This document shows, one piece after another, positions 1 through 12,055 of a DNA stretch of 64,000 nucleotides. Source of the DNA: Dugong dugon. Lineage: Eukaryota > Chordata > Mammalia > Sirenia > Dugongidae. Below the pieces are notes generated by a model. That model worked only from the letters and a program-made list of their open reading frames with translations, was not told the DNA's origin and searched no databases. How positions within the stretch are numbered: the stretch's first letter is position 1; every line of letters starts with the position of its first letter. The DNA is taken from positions 222,787,711 to 222,851,710 of the forward strand of contig CM057460.1 in NCBI GenBank assembly GCA_030035585.1. The letters are read 5' to 3'. Position numbers and translations under genes: made by a program.

Positions 1-245
1 TCAAAACTGATGGTGGCATGTGTCTGTGCCACGGTCAAGGGACAAAGGCCAGGCAAAGGACCCACTGGGGGAGATTTTGAAGGCTGGTGGATCCAGACAC
101 TCAGCATTCGCTATTTCCAGAGCCAACAGCCACAGGTTTCTCCACTGAGGTACACCGGCAGGTGCAGGAACATGTAATCTTGAAAACCCCAAGGACCAGC
201 CAAGACTGGGAGGTGCTTCCCTAAACACAACAGTCCTTAATCCCT

Positions 246-411
246 CCTATAAAAACCAAACCCATTGCCATGGAGTCAATTCCAACTCATCGCAACCCTA
301 CAGGGCAGGGTAGAACTGCCCCGTACGGTTTCCGAGGAGTGCCTGTGGATTTGAACTGCCGACCTGCCAGTTAGCAGCCGTAGCACTTAACCACTACACC
401 ACCAGGGTTTC
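246..411 (-). repeat. AfroSINE, near full length
   Basis: Reading the minus strand, the copy starts with the tRNA-like head (CCTGGTGG, GTGGTTAAG) and ends with the GACTC...CATGGCAATGGG tail and a GGTTTTT tract. Flanks CCTATAAAAA and CCTAAAAATA look like a diverged target duplication. Confidence 0.9.
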
Positions 412-514
412 CAATGGAGTGCCTAAAAATAGCAGATGCCAAGAACTTATTAAAGCAAGATGTCTTAAAAGTAAAAATAAACCACCAAGTAATTAAGGAT
501 GAAAGAAACATAAG

Positions 515-735
515 CACAGGAGTGTGGCTCGAGCGCTAAGGACCAGGTCCCTGTGCTTTGAGATGAGTCAGACTCACCAGGACTCAAATCCCAGCTCTGC
601 CACCCACAGGCTGAGACCCTGGGCAGGTTGCTTAACGTCATCAGGCCTCAGTTTCCTCATATGGAAAATGGCGCCCACAGCGATGTCCCAGAAGTTGTGA
701 AGATTCGAAGAGATGATACAGACACCTAAAACCCC
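515..735 (+). repeat. MIR-like SINE
   Basis: The segment has the MIR order: CAAATCCCAGCTCTGCCAC, then GGGCAGGTTGCTTAA, then CCTCAGTTTCCTCAT followed by an AAAATGG core. It is an ancient mammalian repeat inside C2CD2 intron 1. Confidence 0.8.
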
Positions 736-1130
736 CAATACAACTCTCTAGCAAACGATCAGCCCTCAACACAGTCACTATTTGTATATGCCAGAAATGC
801 AAGTCTTAAGGGGAATAAATTTCTGGTGATGATAAGCTCCGTATAGGCAGAAGCATATTTGGGTCATAGTTACTTGTATATCAACTGCAAAATCTGTTAA
901 ATTCCGGGCGCCGGAATCCACGTGGGACTCAGGAAGGGCAGGTACGAGCTGGGACCGGAATCGGCCCCTCTGCCAAGTCCCTCCAACAACGTCTGTCCGC
1001 TGGTGGAGCGGGGCCTGATCACTCTGATGCTTGTTGAATACATTTGAATCACCAACGATTCTCCGCTTCCCAGATCTTTCTCCTAACTTTCAGAGATGCT
1101 CTGTCACGGGCGAGGCTCACTTCGGATTCA

Positions 1131-1592
<462 letters not shown>

Positions 1593-2308
1593 TCAGGACA
1601 TCAGCCCGCGGACCGGCGGGGCTGGCGGGCGCGGAGGGCGGGCCGGGGGTGCGGCGGCAAAGTCGGGCGGACGCCGAGGAGCCGGGTTCACGGTCTTCTC
1701 GGCGGCAGGACGCGGGAGCGGAGGCCGGGAGGAAATGCCCGGCCTGCGCACAATGGCCACCGCCCGGGAACGCGCCCCCTCCAATCACACCTGGAAAATG
1801 GGGACGCACGGGCGGACCCCGCCGCGGGCGCCTGCTACTCGGGCGTCTGGGAAGTTCCTGGGCCGCGGTCTGGGCGCGATTCCTCCTCCGCGCGCCGCCC
1901 GGGGCGTCCAGCCTGCCGCCCAACAGTGGCCGGGAGGAGGCCCGGCCGAGGGCGGGGCGGGGCCGGACCGAGTGGGGGCCGCCCTGCGCCCCCAACCGCC
2001 GAGTCCTCCGGGCCCAACCGGCCCGCCCCTCCCGCCTCCTTAAAGGCCCCGCCCCCGGCAGCTCCGTCCCCGTCCCCACCCCCACCGCGGCTCCGGGCCC
2101 CGACACGTGCGCCCGCCCGCCCTCGGGCCGCTTCCCATGGACCCCGGCGGCGGCTGCAACCAGGTCACCCGGCTTTGCGCGGCCGGTGCGGCTTCCTCCA
2201 GCACTGACATGCCTCCGGCGTGACGACGCGACAGCCGCCATGCGCAGGACTTCGCAATTAATCAGCCCGACCGAAGCGGCTGCTGGGGATATCTGGTTCG
2301 GGCTCCTT

Positions 2309-2369
2309 GTGTGCACGCGCGCGCGCGCGCGCGCGTGTGTCTGTGTGTGTGTGTGTGTGCGCGTGTGTA
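2309..2369. repeat. Alternating purine-pyrimidine repeat (CG)n/(TG)n
   Basis: About 60 bases of uninterrupted alternating GC and GT dinucleotides at the upstream edge of the C2CD2 CpG island. Such tracts can adopt Z-DNA under negative supercoiling; a promoter role is inference. Confidence 0.95.
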
Positions 2370-2399
2370 CGCGGCGCAGTTGGAGAGTGATTTCTAGGA

Positions 2400-3892
2400 A
2401 CGCCGTCCGCCCACTAGCAAGACACTGTCTCATTTTAGGTACTTTGGAAAGTCCCTAGAAATCCACCACTCGCACCCTAAAGGCGGGAGGAATCCCGGTA
2501 TTTGGGGGCTTATCCTTGGGGCCTTGCCTTAAGGGCTGCCCTGCCGACTTCCGAGGAGGGTCTCAGCAAAACGCCCCCAGGCCCCGCCTTCTCCGTGCAG
2601 ATGTGTTATGTATTAAGGAGTGTGTGTGTGTTTGTGAGTGTGAGCCAGACACAGGGCCAGCACGCTTTTCCTCCCAGGGCCAACCCCCATCCATAGGGAA
2701 GGAAACACACATGAAACACACAAAGCCTGAGATTCTCCAAGGTCATCCTCACAGCAAGGCCTAACCCAGAAACTAGTGATGGGCATGTATTTTCTTTGGC
2801 TCTTAAGGGGATTCGGCCTTGAAATAGGATTAGGTAGACCTAACCTTTGCCATCTCTTACCTGCAGGGGCCTGCTGAAGGCAAGTCTGGTTGGTAATGTT
2901 AGTGAGAATCCAGCTCCTCTCTCGCACCTGAGAGGTCCAGGAGGCTCCTCCCCAGCCCCCCTCAAACAGCACTGGGTAAAGACAAGCTTGCAGGCCTCCT
3001 TAGAACTCTGCTCAGAGGGGGTTTCCTCAAGGAGACAGGCTTGTTTGGCATCTCGTACATTCAGACCTACATCTGTTTCACCGGCTGGTGGCACTTATTG
3101 AGCAGTTAATATGCAAACATGCTGGGACAGCAGGACAAAGACCAGCACAGAGGTTGTGCCTCGATCCTGAGGGGGCAGGTGCCAGGCTGGGGAGGGGAGG
3201 TTGGTGTAATGGCATATGAAGAAGTGCCTGTGCAAAGGCCCTGTGCGTCCCTCAGCACCACTGAGGCAGGGGTACAAGGGGGTGGAGCAAGGGTTGGGAG
3301 TGGTCAGGAGGCAGGGCAGGGGCTTCTACTGGAGACTCTCCTAGGCCACGTTATGGATAGTAGACTATGCCCAGGGAAGAGCAGAAGTCACAAGTGGTTT
3401 ACAAAAATCACTGCTAGCAGCAGGTGGGGGCTGGGTTGGAGGGAAGTGGGGACTGGAAGGGGGCAGAGAGACCAGCGAGAAGGTGATCCCAAGGGTCCAT
3501 GAGAAGGATTTGGACCAGGCCTTCTGCATGGCAGAGGGAGAGGAGGGAACTGAGAAATGGGGAGAGTGGATGGGACCCCACCGGAGAGGACATTTCTTGC
3601 TCAGAGCCTGGAGGGGGACATGAGGGTGGGAGCAGACTGAGCTGAGTTTGAGGGTGAGGGGCAGGGAGCATCCGGAGGGCAAAGGCATTTACACTCGAGG
3701 GACCTGCTTTTCTTTGAGAAGGAAGGAAGTGGAAGAGAGCTGAAAGGGGAGCCCCTGTGGGGAAGGAAACAGGAAGTGAAAACTGGATTGTCCAGGTGAG
3801 CCTGAGGGGCTCGGGCCCTTGCCAGGGAGGTCTGATATGAGGAAGTGGAAATATGAATGACCGCATCAACTTTCTGCAATTTACCCATTTAT
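2400..3892. other. Unique intergenic DNA upstream of C2CD2
   Basis: Nothing recognisable as a gene. A short (GT)n tract lies at about 2620-2642, and 3250-3800 is G/A-rich on the plus strand. Open frames here are short, lack family resemblance and occur on both strands. Confidence 0.5.
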
Positions 3893-4172
3893 TGTACTGC
3901 CTGGGTGGTGCAAACGGTTTGCACTCACTCAGTCCTATACAGTTGCTATGAGTCAGAATCGACTTGACGGCACGCAACAACAACAACACTAACCCAAAAG
4001 GCTGGCGGTTCGAACCCACCCAACAGAGCCTCCGAAGAAAGTCCTGTGGATCCGTTTCCATAAAGATTACAGCCAGGAAAACTCTACGGAGCAGTTCTCC
4101 TCTGGAACACGTGGGGTCGCCAGGAGTCGGAACCAACTTGAGGACAACAGGGTTGTTTTGTTTTGGTTTTTA
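3893..4172 (+). repeat. AfroSINE (GGGTGGTGCAAAC subfamily) with an internal SINE/RTE-tail segment
   Basis: The head CTGCCTGGGTGGTGCAAAC is followed after about 45 bases by a complete 3' tail (GTTGCTATGAGTCAGAATCG, GACGGCAC, CAACAACAACAAC). The SINE body then resumes (CCAAAAGG, GGTTCGAACCCACCC) and runs to a second tail ending in GTTTTGTTTTGG. A second element appears to have landed within the first. Confidence 0.8.
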
Positions 4173-4174
4173 CG

Positions 4175-6670
4175 CATTTATACAACAAGAGCTTTCCATT
4201 CAGCTCACAAGCTCTTCTCACTAGGGGTTGGGGAAATTGCTCTTTTCTCTTTCAACAGCAATGGAAACCCTTTCTTACTTTTTTGGAGGAAAGGTCTAAT
4301 TATTTCCCGGTCTGGAGCCAGATCTGTGGAGTTGCATAATTCAAGCCCTACTGGTCTCCTCACGGGACGAACCAGGATAACTAGAAACAAACAGCTCCAG
4401 GTCTCCCTGTTTTGCAGTGAATGCGCGTGCACGCGTGTGCATGCATCCACAGCGATGTCACAGGTGATGGCACAGCTGTCTCGCGAGGCCAGTGGAACCT
4501 GTCCCCTTCCTCCACAGACACAGCTCAGAATCACGTGCCCCCCACTAGCTTATTTAGAGGTTGTCACATATAGTAAACCAACCACCATTCCTGGCTTGGA
4601 GTTAGTCATACTTCTCTGAGTGTCTACAATGGGGATGCAAACATACAGCTATTCTGTGTAGAAGCAAATGGAGGGAAAATAAAGAATCACGTGGGCTTAT
4701 GGGGGAATGCATTTGGCCAGAACACGAAATAGGTGCTGTCTTGTAAATCTATTAAAAGCGCCAGATGCCCTGTGTTTCTGCTTCCAGCCCTGCCCCACAA
4801 ATCCAAGGTCTGGGGGACCACACAGCTCTGTCCCTGGCAGTGTTCTCCCCCGACAGGGCAACATTCCCTGCTCCCATCCCTGTGGCCCTCTCCTCCACCC
4901 TCAATCCCTGCTCCCCAGGAGCCAGCCTGCTGCTCTGCCCCAGGAGGTCTCCTTCCTGGCCCACCAAACACTCAAATGGTGAACCAGTCTCCTCTGCAGC
5001 CACTGTTTTCTAGTTTTTACTGCTTACAAAAAACTGTAGCTGTGAGCAGAGCACAGAACACAGTGCTGAGGAATCTTCCAAAATCCCCCTGAACTTCTGC
5101 GGGCTGGTGAGGGGACCGTGGGCACAGGCCATCACCCCAAAGCAGTGGTGTAACCCCAGGGTGGCAGTTATGGAACAGGTCCCAGTGGCCCTAGCTGATT
5201 TGTCTTTGTATCAACCTACCAGGACCCCCCAGAAACAGGCCCATGCTGGAAAACTCTAGAAGTTTGGAACCTTGGAGCATGATGGAGGAAACAGAGTGAT
5301 GTTTCTAAACACTTCAGAATGTTTTACAGTAACTAGTTGCCTGAAGCTGGAGCGCAGGATGCAGTGCGTAAAAACTATTGTATTTCTCAATTTTAAAATC
5401 TTTTGAAAATGCTCTTCATGTACACAAAACTTGCTTGTTGGGTGACCTCTGCCAAGTCACCCCATTTCTGGGCACTGTTTCCTCATCTCCGCAACAAGAA
5501 TGGAAATATTTTCATGTCTTTCCTTCCCAAGCCCAGAACATTCTGTGATGATGTTACAGTTTTTAAAAATCAGTAAATGTCTAGTGCTATAGATGTTTTA
5601 TGTCTGTTAATAAAGTGATACTTATTAATATTAGAAGTTATTTATTACCACCGAGCCAGATCTTCTTGTGGTTTTATTTTTTAAAAAAAAAAAAACGCTT
5701 ATAAGAAACTAATTTGCTCTGTCAAACTTCACCTAAAGCACAATATAAAATAAATAAATAAATACAATAAAAAATACTCGTAAGAAATTGTGACGTATCT
5801 TAGTGAAAGTACATGCAATTGTGTGTTTTAATTCCTCGTGATTCGTTTGTTAATGAATGAAAGGAAATTGAACAGACAGGACCTGACGAGTGCTGTCTAG
5901 CAGAAGTATGAGTAGATATAGCCAAAGATGTGGTTCGAATCCCTGCATTCATTTGAAATTCATTTAGGAAAAAATTCAGTGCTGTTCAAAAATGCCTATT
6001 TGTGACAATTTGTGTACCACAGAAGGAAACAGTGCCTGGTCCTGTACCATCAACTATACTGTATTATACAATATTTTAAAATGCAGGTAATCTTAAAGCA
6101 ATGTAACTTATGTGGATTTCCCAATTTAATTCTCTTAGATTTCTAGAAGGGGAAAGGAGGCTTCAGGAAGCTTATAGTTTGTCTCTGGGCTCCGTGGAGA
6201 AGAGCTCCCTTCACCTTGCAGCATTTTGCAGGATTATTATTGTAATTACTATCTGAACGATTAGGTTGTGCCCGCCACCCCACACCCCCACCCCGTGTCC
6301 TGATGGAACCCTGGACCCTCTGGCGAGGCTGTGATGTCCTGTCACAGGCTTCACAGCAGACAGTTGACAGTGCGGACTTACAGCTCTCCTCCTGTGGCAC
6401 TGAGTGAGGTCTTTCCGAGAACTCCCTCTTAGCAGATGCTTTTAAAACCTGGCTCAGCGCCCTACAGTAGATGAGGGAGACGAGGTTTCTCCAGACCGGT
6501 CTCCTTGGTGACATGTGCACGGGGCTCATCATTTCCACCATCTGAAGGCCCGGTGGGCTTTGGGCCGGCATCCTGTTGTGGCTGAGGAGACAGTGTGCGG
6601 AGCTGGCTAACCCCGGCAAAGGTGGCCCGCAAAATCCCCGGGCTCCGTGTCAGGTGGGACTTTTCCTTCT
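4175..6670. other. Unique intergenic DNA
   Basis: No gene is visible. Positions 5671-5695 are a T-then-A run and 5740-5770 an AAATA-type simple repeat. 5430-5530 (GGGTGACCTCTGCCAAGTCA, TTTCCTCATCT) resembles a diverged MIR. Confidence 0.5.
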
Positions 6671-6673
6671 AGC

Positions 6674-6878
6674 CCCAAAAACCAAACCTGTTGCCGTTGG
6701 GTCCCTTCCGACTCATGGCGACCCCATGTGCGTCAGAGTAGAACTGTGCTCCACAGGGTTTTCAATGGTTGTAATCTTACACAAGCAGATTGCCAGGCCT
6801 TCCTTTTGCGGTGCCGCTGGGTGGATTCTATCTGCCAACCTGTTGGTTAGTAACCAAGCGCAAACCGTTTGCGCATTT
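6674..6878 (-). repeat. AfroSINE (CACCCAG subfamily)
   Basis: Reversed copy opening with ACCAAACCTGTTGCCGTTGG, then GACTCATGGCGACCCCATG and GTAGAACTGTGCTCC, ending at GCAAACCGTTTGCGC, which is the reversed tRNA-like head. Confidence 0.88.
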
Positions 6879-7124
6879 TCCTTTCAGTAGAGGGCTTGGA
6901 TTCTCTTACTGATTATTTGCATTACTTACTGAGACACTTGTTCATGGGCCTTTCCTGGGAGAAAAGGAACAATAATACAAGAACTCAGTTTCTGAGTCTG
7001 CGATAAGACAGCAGGTAAACAGCTATACGGAGCAGGCCCCTCCTAGGCAGACGGCACTCCACGTCCCTATACCGACCCCACCAGCGCCTCGCGTGCAGTC
7101 AGGCACTGCCGGCATTCACGACAG

Positions 7125-7320
7125 TAACAGCTGTGTGTCCTGGTCATCTGCTACGGCCAGGCACTTCTCGAGGCCCCTTACTTCATTGTCTCAGCAATTC
7201 TTGTGGCAACGCACAAAGGACTCCATCACCTCATCTTAAAAATGAGGAGGCTGAGTTCAGAGAGGCTGAGTAACTTGTTGAAGGTCACACAGGGATAAAT
7301 GGGCAGGGCCACGGTTGACC
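7125..7320 (+). repeat. MIR-like SINE
   Basis: Carries the MIR core and tail motifs: CCAGGCACTTCTCGAGGC, CCTCATCTTAAAAATGAGGA, then GAGGCTGAGTAACTTGTTGA and AAGGTCACACAG. Confidence 0.85.
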
Positions 7321-7468
7321 TCGGGGTGACGTCCACCCGCGAAGCCCACGTTCTTTCTACCTCTTTCTTCTGTAAACACCGAGGCAAACAAATTTAACAA
7401 AAAAGAGGAAAAGGTTAAAAGCCGAAAATGAAGGGGCCCGATTTTTTACATCCATGGGCAAAGATCTA

Positions 7469-7808
7469 TGTTGTTGTTGTCAGCCGTTGTCAAGTCGGCC
7501 CCTGACTCATGGCAACCCCATGCACAACAGAAGGAAATGCTGCCCATTCCCATGCCATCCCCTTGGTCAGTTTTGGATCAGACCATTGTGATCCGTGGGG
7601 TTTTCATTGACTGATATTCGAACATTGATGGCCAGGCCTTTCCTCCTAGTCTATCTTAGTCTGGAAGCTCCACTGAAACCTGTTAAACATCACAGCAACA
7701 ACACACGAGCCTCCACTGACAGATGAGCAGTGGCTACACATGAGGTGCCTTGGTCCCACCCAGATCCCCTGTGTGGGAGCCACGAATTCTATGACTGAAC
7801 CACCACTG
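7469..7808 (-). repeat. AFRO_LA-like composite element with tRNA-Gly-like head
   Basis: On the plus strand it opens with TTGTTGTTGTCAGCCGTTGT and GACTCATGGCAACCCCATG, the reversed RTE-type tail, then TTCCTCCTAGTCTATCTTAG and GGAAGCTCCACTGAAACC. At 7745-7808 the reverse complement reads GTGGTTCAGT..ATAGAATTC, resembling the 5' half of tRNA-Gly, so the element runs on the minus strand. Confidence 0.75.
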
Positions 7809-8620
7809 CCCCCAAAGATCTGTGTAAGCCCCTGAATTGCCTTTTGTGCTCTGAAGGTGAGGAGATAGAGACTTTTCCAAACCCAATGGGGAAGGACATT
7901 CATCCAGGGGTTCACTCCAGCAACAGGGATTGAGCTTCTCTATAACCCAAACCCTTTCTGGGGAACACACAAGATAAACTCCCCACCCCCAGCATCTGCC
8001 ATGGAGGTGGTTGGTGATCAGACGCCCAGTGACCGAGCAGGTACCCACTGGAAAGCCCGGGGTGGGGGGCATCCATCCCCAGCAGGGCCTCCCAGGCTGC
8101 CCCCCTCCCACCCTGAGAGTTAATATTCAACAGGATGTGACCTCAGGTTCCACATTCCACCTTGATGACGCGAGCAGCCGAGAGCCTGAGTCACACCATA
8201 GTGACAGGGAGGTGGCCAGTTGCGTCAGATGCAGACCTGCCGGCCATCGCCAAGAGCCTGCCCTGGGCAGCCGCGATGATGCAGTCCCTGCGACTCAGAG
8301 ACTGAGCAATGTGACCCAGATGGCAGCTCCGTCTCTGCCAGGTGGCTTGGCTGAGCCTCCCCATGAGTGCTCAAAGGAAGATGATTTGGCATTTTTGCTA
8401 GCACCCAAGGTGGGGGTGAAACTTACAGATGAGAGTATTTAACCCTGCATTTTGCTTTATACTGAAAAAGCACTTCCAAAGAGGCAATTGCTTCTACTGC
8501 ATGTTTGCCCTATGCTGACGCCACACCTGGTCACTGAGATCTGAGGTCACACAGTTGGGGACATTGACCATGAGGTATGTCTGCCTTTTGCAAGTCTAGT
8601 TTGCAGGGATTTATCAGGTG
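7809..8620. other. Unique intergenic DNA
   Basis: No supported gene. A 143-codon open frame at 8011-8442 has no recognisable domain and ordinary background composition. Confidence 0.45.
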
Positions 8621-8621
8621 A

Positions 8622-8826
8622 TGGAGTCCCTGGGTAGTGCAGATGGTTAACACACTTGGTTGCTAACTGGAAGGTTGCAGGTTTGAGTCTACCCAGAGGC
8701 ACCCCAGAAGAAATGCCTGGCGATCCACTTCCGAAAAAGCAGATGTTGCAAACCCTATGGAGCACAGCTCTACTCTGAGGCACCCAGGGTGGCCATGAGT
8801 TGGAGTGAAGTCGCTGGCATCTGGTT
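8622..8826 (+). repeat. AfroSINE (CACCCAG subfamily)
   Basis: Head GGAGTCCCTGGGTAGTGCAG, B-box-like GGTTTGAGTCTACCC, body AAGAAATGCCTGGCGATC, tail CCATGAGTTGGAGTGAAGTC. Confidence 0.9.
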
Positions 8827-9225
8827 TACTGGTTATCAGGTGACAGCAGAAATGGCTGCCCTCGCCTGCCCCACTTTGTTGGGACTTTGCTGGGAGTCAC
8901 GTGGGAATCGCTCGGCTTCCTAGGGGAGAACCCCTGGGCCCAGTGAAGGGGCGCTGCACAGCCACCTCCGTAGCCCCATCCCTTTGGCACCCCCAGTGCT
9001 GTCTTCTGAGCACACGGGCTTGATGTTCTGGGTGACTCTGCTCCTCTGTGCCAAGCCCTGGCCATCCACCGTGGGACAGAGGAGGTCCTCGGATCCCTGG
9101 GCAAGGCATGCTCCTTGTCGTGAATATTTTGCCTGTGCTCTGGCCTTTGTGCTACTTGTTTATTTAAATAAGGCTGATTGGGTACACTGACAGTCAGCTG
9201 CATATCTGGAGGGATATTTACCCTC

Positions 9226-9412
9226 CTTAAGAGCCCTGTTGGTGCAGTGGTTAAAGCGATCGACTGCTAACCAAAAGGTCAGCAGTTCGAAACCACCAGC
9301 GGCTCCGCGGGAGAAAGATGTGGCAGTCTGCTTCCGTAGAGATTTACAGCCTTGGAAACCCTATGGGGTCACTATGAGTCGGAATCGACTTGACGGCAGG
9401 GGGTTTTAAGAG
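9226..9412 (+). repeat. AfroSINE, full length
   Basis: Head GAGCCCTGTTGGTGCAGTGG, box B GCAGTTCGAAACCACC, tail CACTATGAGTCGGAATCGAC and GACGGCAGGGGG. Confidence 0.93.
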
Positions 9413-9419
9413 TTAAAAT

Positions 9420-9632
9420 AGTCCTTGAGTGGCGCAAAGCAGTCGACTATTAACTGAAATGTTGGTGGTTCAAACCCACTCAGTGGCTCCAAACCCACCC
9501 AGAGGTGCCTTAGGAGACAGGCCTGGCGATCTACTTCCGAAACGTCACGGCCTTGAAAACTCTATGGATTAGTTCTACTCTGCACACATGAGGTCATATG
9601 AGTCAGCAGTAGCTGACAGAAACAACAAGAGT
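9420..9632 (+). repeat. AfroSINE, diverged
   Basis: Directly follows the previous copy in the same orientation. Head GTCCTTGAGTGGCGCAAAGC, box B GGTTCAAACCCACTC, then a short local duplication (AAACCCACTCAGTGGCTCC then AAACCCACCCAGAGG), and a degraded tail ending in AACAACAAGAG. Confidence 0.85.
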
Positions 9633-9669
9633 TAAAATATACAACTATTAAAGCGTTTGTAAAACAACC

Positions 9670-10026
9670 CAGGCCACCACCGTCTGTTAGCCTGGTGGCC
9701 TGCATGTTACTATGATGCTGGATGCTATGCCACTGGTATTTCAAATACCAGCAGGATCTTCCATGATGGACAGGTTTCAGACTAAGACAGACTAGGAAGA
9801 AAGGCCCGGTGATCTATTTCCAAAAATTAACTCATAAAACCCTGTGGATCACACCAGAATATTGTCTGATATAGTGTTGGAAGATGAGCCCTCTAGGTTG
9901 GAAGGCAGCAATACAACAGCCAAAAAACAATGGATTCAAATACCAAAGATCATAAAGATGGCCTTATACATAAGGTTGCTATGAGTCAGAGCTGACTCCA
10001 TGATAATTAGCAACAACAACAACAGA
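9670..10026 (+). repeat. AFRO_LA-like composite element
   Basis: Contains TATGCCACTGGTATTTCAAA, CCAGCAGGATCTTCCATGA, AGACTAAGACAGACTAGGAA and GATGAGCCCTCTAGGTTGGA, and ends in the RTE-type tail GTTGCTATGAGTCAGAGCTG plus (CAA)n. Confidence 0.85.
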
Positions 10027-10199
10027 ACACCCCAAGAGCACCCATTCACCTGTAAATAATGTACTAATGAGAAATTATTACGACCAACTCCAGCTGCTCC
10101 TCAAATAGTCCCATCAGGCAAAGTGAACAATGTTTCTGGAAAATACTAAAGTCTAGAAAAAACTGATCTAGTGACAAAATGAGGAAATCATTGACACCT

Positions 10200-10375
10200 T
10201 ATGTGTGTACAGCACTTGGCAATGAGGTGCAAATTATTAACCATTTCCTGCCACTGAGGGAGTAGAGGCTTAGAGACGTGAGTGACTTGCCAGGGACAAC
10301 ATGGCTTGAAAGTGGCAGAGCAAGACCAGGAATCCAGGTGTGTCCTCCATAACATTTGTGCTACACCCTACAAGT
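10200..10375 (+). repeat. MIR-like SINE
   Basis: ACAGCACTTGGCAATGAGGT, then GTGACTTGCCAGGGACAACA and GTGGCAGAGCAAGACCAGG follow the MIR core order. Confidence 0.65.
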
Positions 10376-10439
10376 CTGTAGTACATGCCCACGGAATTAG
10401 AAAGAGTCATTCTTCAAATGTATAGTCAGTGATTCTGAT

Positions 10440-10511
10440 GCTTAAGGTTATGTGTCAACTTGGCTAGGCCATGATTCTCAGTGGTTTGGCAGTTACATAA
10501 TGATGTAATCT
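10440..10511 (+). repeat. LTR 5' fragment (MLT2-like start)
   Basis: GATGCTTAAGGTTATGTGTC, AACTTGGCTAGGCCATGATT and GGCAGTTACATAATGATG match another LTR fragment at 29258-29425. It is cut off abruptly by the RTE copy that follows. Confidence 0.6.
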
Positions 10512-11299
10512 GTTGTTGTTGTTAGGTGCCGTCCGGTTGGTTCCAACTCATAGCAACCCAATGAACAACAGAATGAAACACTGCCTGGTCCTGCACCATC
10601 CTCAAAATTGTTATGCTTGAGCCCATCATTGCAGCCACTGTGTCAACCCATCTTGTTGGGGGTCTTCCTCTTTTTCTATGACCCTCTACTTTATCAAGCA
10701 TGATATCATTCTCCAGGGACTGGTCCCTCCTGATAACATGTCCAATGTACTTGAGACCAAGTCTCACTCACCATCATTGCTTCTAAGGAGTATTCTTGCT
10801 GTACTTCTTCCAAGACAGATTTGCTCCTTCTTCTGGCAGTCCACGATATATTCAATATTCTTCGCCAGCACCATAATTCAAATGTATCTATTTTTCTTTG
10901 GTCTTCCTTATTCACTGTCCGGCTTTCACATGCAAATGAGCTGGTTGAAAACACCAGGGCTCAGGTCAGGTGCACCTTAGTCCTTAAAGTGACATCTTTG
11001 CTTTTTAATACTTTAAAGGTGTCTTTTGCAGCATATTTGCCCAATGCAATAAATACATCATTCGATTTCTTGATTGCTGCTTCCATGGGTGTTGACTGGA
11101 TCCAAGTAAAACGAAATCCTTTATAACTTCAATCTTTTTTCCATTTATCATGATGTTGCTTATTGGTCCAGTTGTGAGAATTTTCGTTTTCTTTATGTTG
11201 AGGTGTAATCCATGCTGAAGGTTGTGGTCTTTGATCTTCATCAGTAAGTGCTTCAAGTCCTCTTCTCTTTCAGCCAGCAAGGTTGTGTTATCTGAATCC
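10512..11299 (-). mobile_element. RTE/BovB-type LINE, 5'-truncated 3' end
   Basis: The 3' end lies on the left (TGTTGTTGTTGTTAGGTGCC reversed tail) and the copy runs leftward. Minus-strand reading frames give EYSLEAMMVSETW, NIKKTKILTTGPISN and MINGKKIEVIKDFVLLGS, the C-terminal part of the RTE reverse transcriptase polyprotein, broken by several stops and frameshifts. Promoterless and dead. Confidence 0.88.
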
Positions 11300-11404
11300 T
11301 GACGCCCCAGGTGGTGGGAAGAAGATGCTGATGGATTCCAGAGGGAGAGAAACATGCCTGGCTTTCTCTCTTTGTATAAGCACAAAAGATCCTACAAAGC
11401 ACTG

Positions 11405-12050
11405 CAAAAACCAAACCAAACCAGTCATTGTCAAGTCAATTCCGACTCATGGCGACTCCCTGTGTTACAGAGTAGAACTGTGCTCCCTAGGGTTTTCTTG
11501 GCTGTAATCTGAAAAAGCAAAGATGTCACCTTGAGGACTAAGGTGTGCCTGACCCAAGCCATGGTGTTTTCAATCGCCTCATACGCATGCGAAAGCTGGA
11601 CGATAAATAAGGAAGACGGAGGAAAAACTGACGCCTTTGAACTGTGGTGTTGGCAAAGAATACTGAATCTACCACGGACTGCCAAAAGAATGAACAAAAT
11701 CTATCTTGGAAGATGTATAACCAGAATGCTCCTTAGAAGCAAGGATGGCGAGACTATGTCTCACATACTTTGGACATGTTATTAGGAGGGATCAGTCCCT
11801 GGAGAAGGACATCATGCTGGTAAAGCAGATGGTCAGCGAAAAAGAGGAAGACTCTCAATGAGATGGTTTGACACAGTGGCTGCAACAATAGGCTCAAGCA
11901 TAACAAGCACTGTGAGGATGACACAGGACTGGGAAGTGTTTCATTCTACTGTACCTGGGATAGCTATGAGTCGAAACTGACTTGATGGCTTCTAACAACA
12001 ATAATCACCAGGCCTTTCTTCCATGCCACTGCTGGGCGGGTTTGAATCAT
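11405..12050 (-). repeat. AfroSINE split by an RTE insertion
   Basis: The 3' half of the SINE is at 11405-11513 (AAACCAGTCATTGTCAAGTC, GACTCATGGCGACTCCCTG, up to GGCTGTAATCT). The 5' part resumes at about 12005 (CACCAGGCCTTTCTTCC, CTGGGCGGGTTTGAA). The RTE fragment at 11514-11999 lies between, so the SINE is older. Confidence 0.75.
11514..11999 (+). mobile_element. RTE/BovB-type LINE 3' fragment
   Basis: Plus-strand frames encode RTKVCLTQAMVFSIASYACE, ELWCWQRILNLPRTAKRMNK and LGRCITRMLLRSKDGETMSH, the RTE polyprotein C-terminus, with stops and shifts. It ends in the tail TATGAGTCGAAACTGACTTG and a short (CAA)n. Confidence 0.88.
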
Positions 12051-12055
12051 TAAAC

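Noticed and set aside
8011-8442. 143-codon plus-strand frame
   Set aside because: Composition is that of background DNA, there is no family resemblance, and nearby frames on the other strand are equally open.
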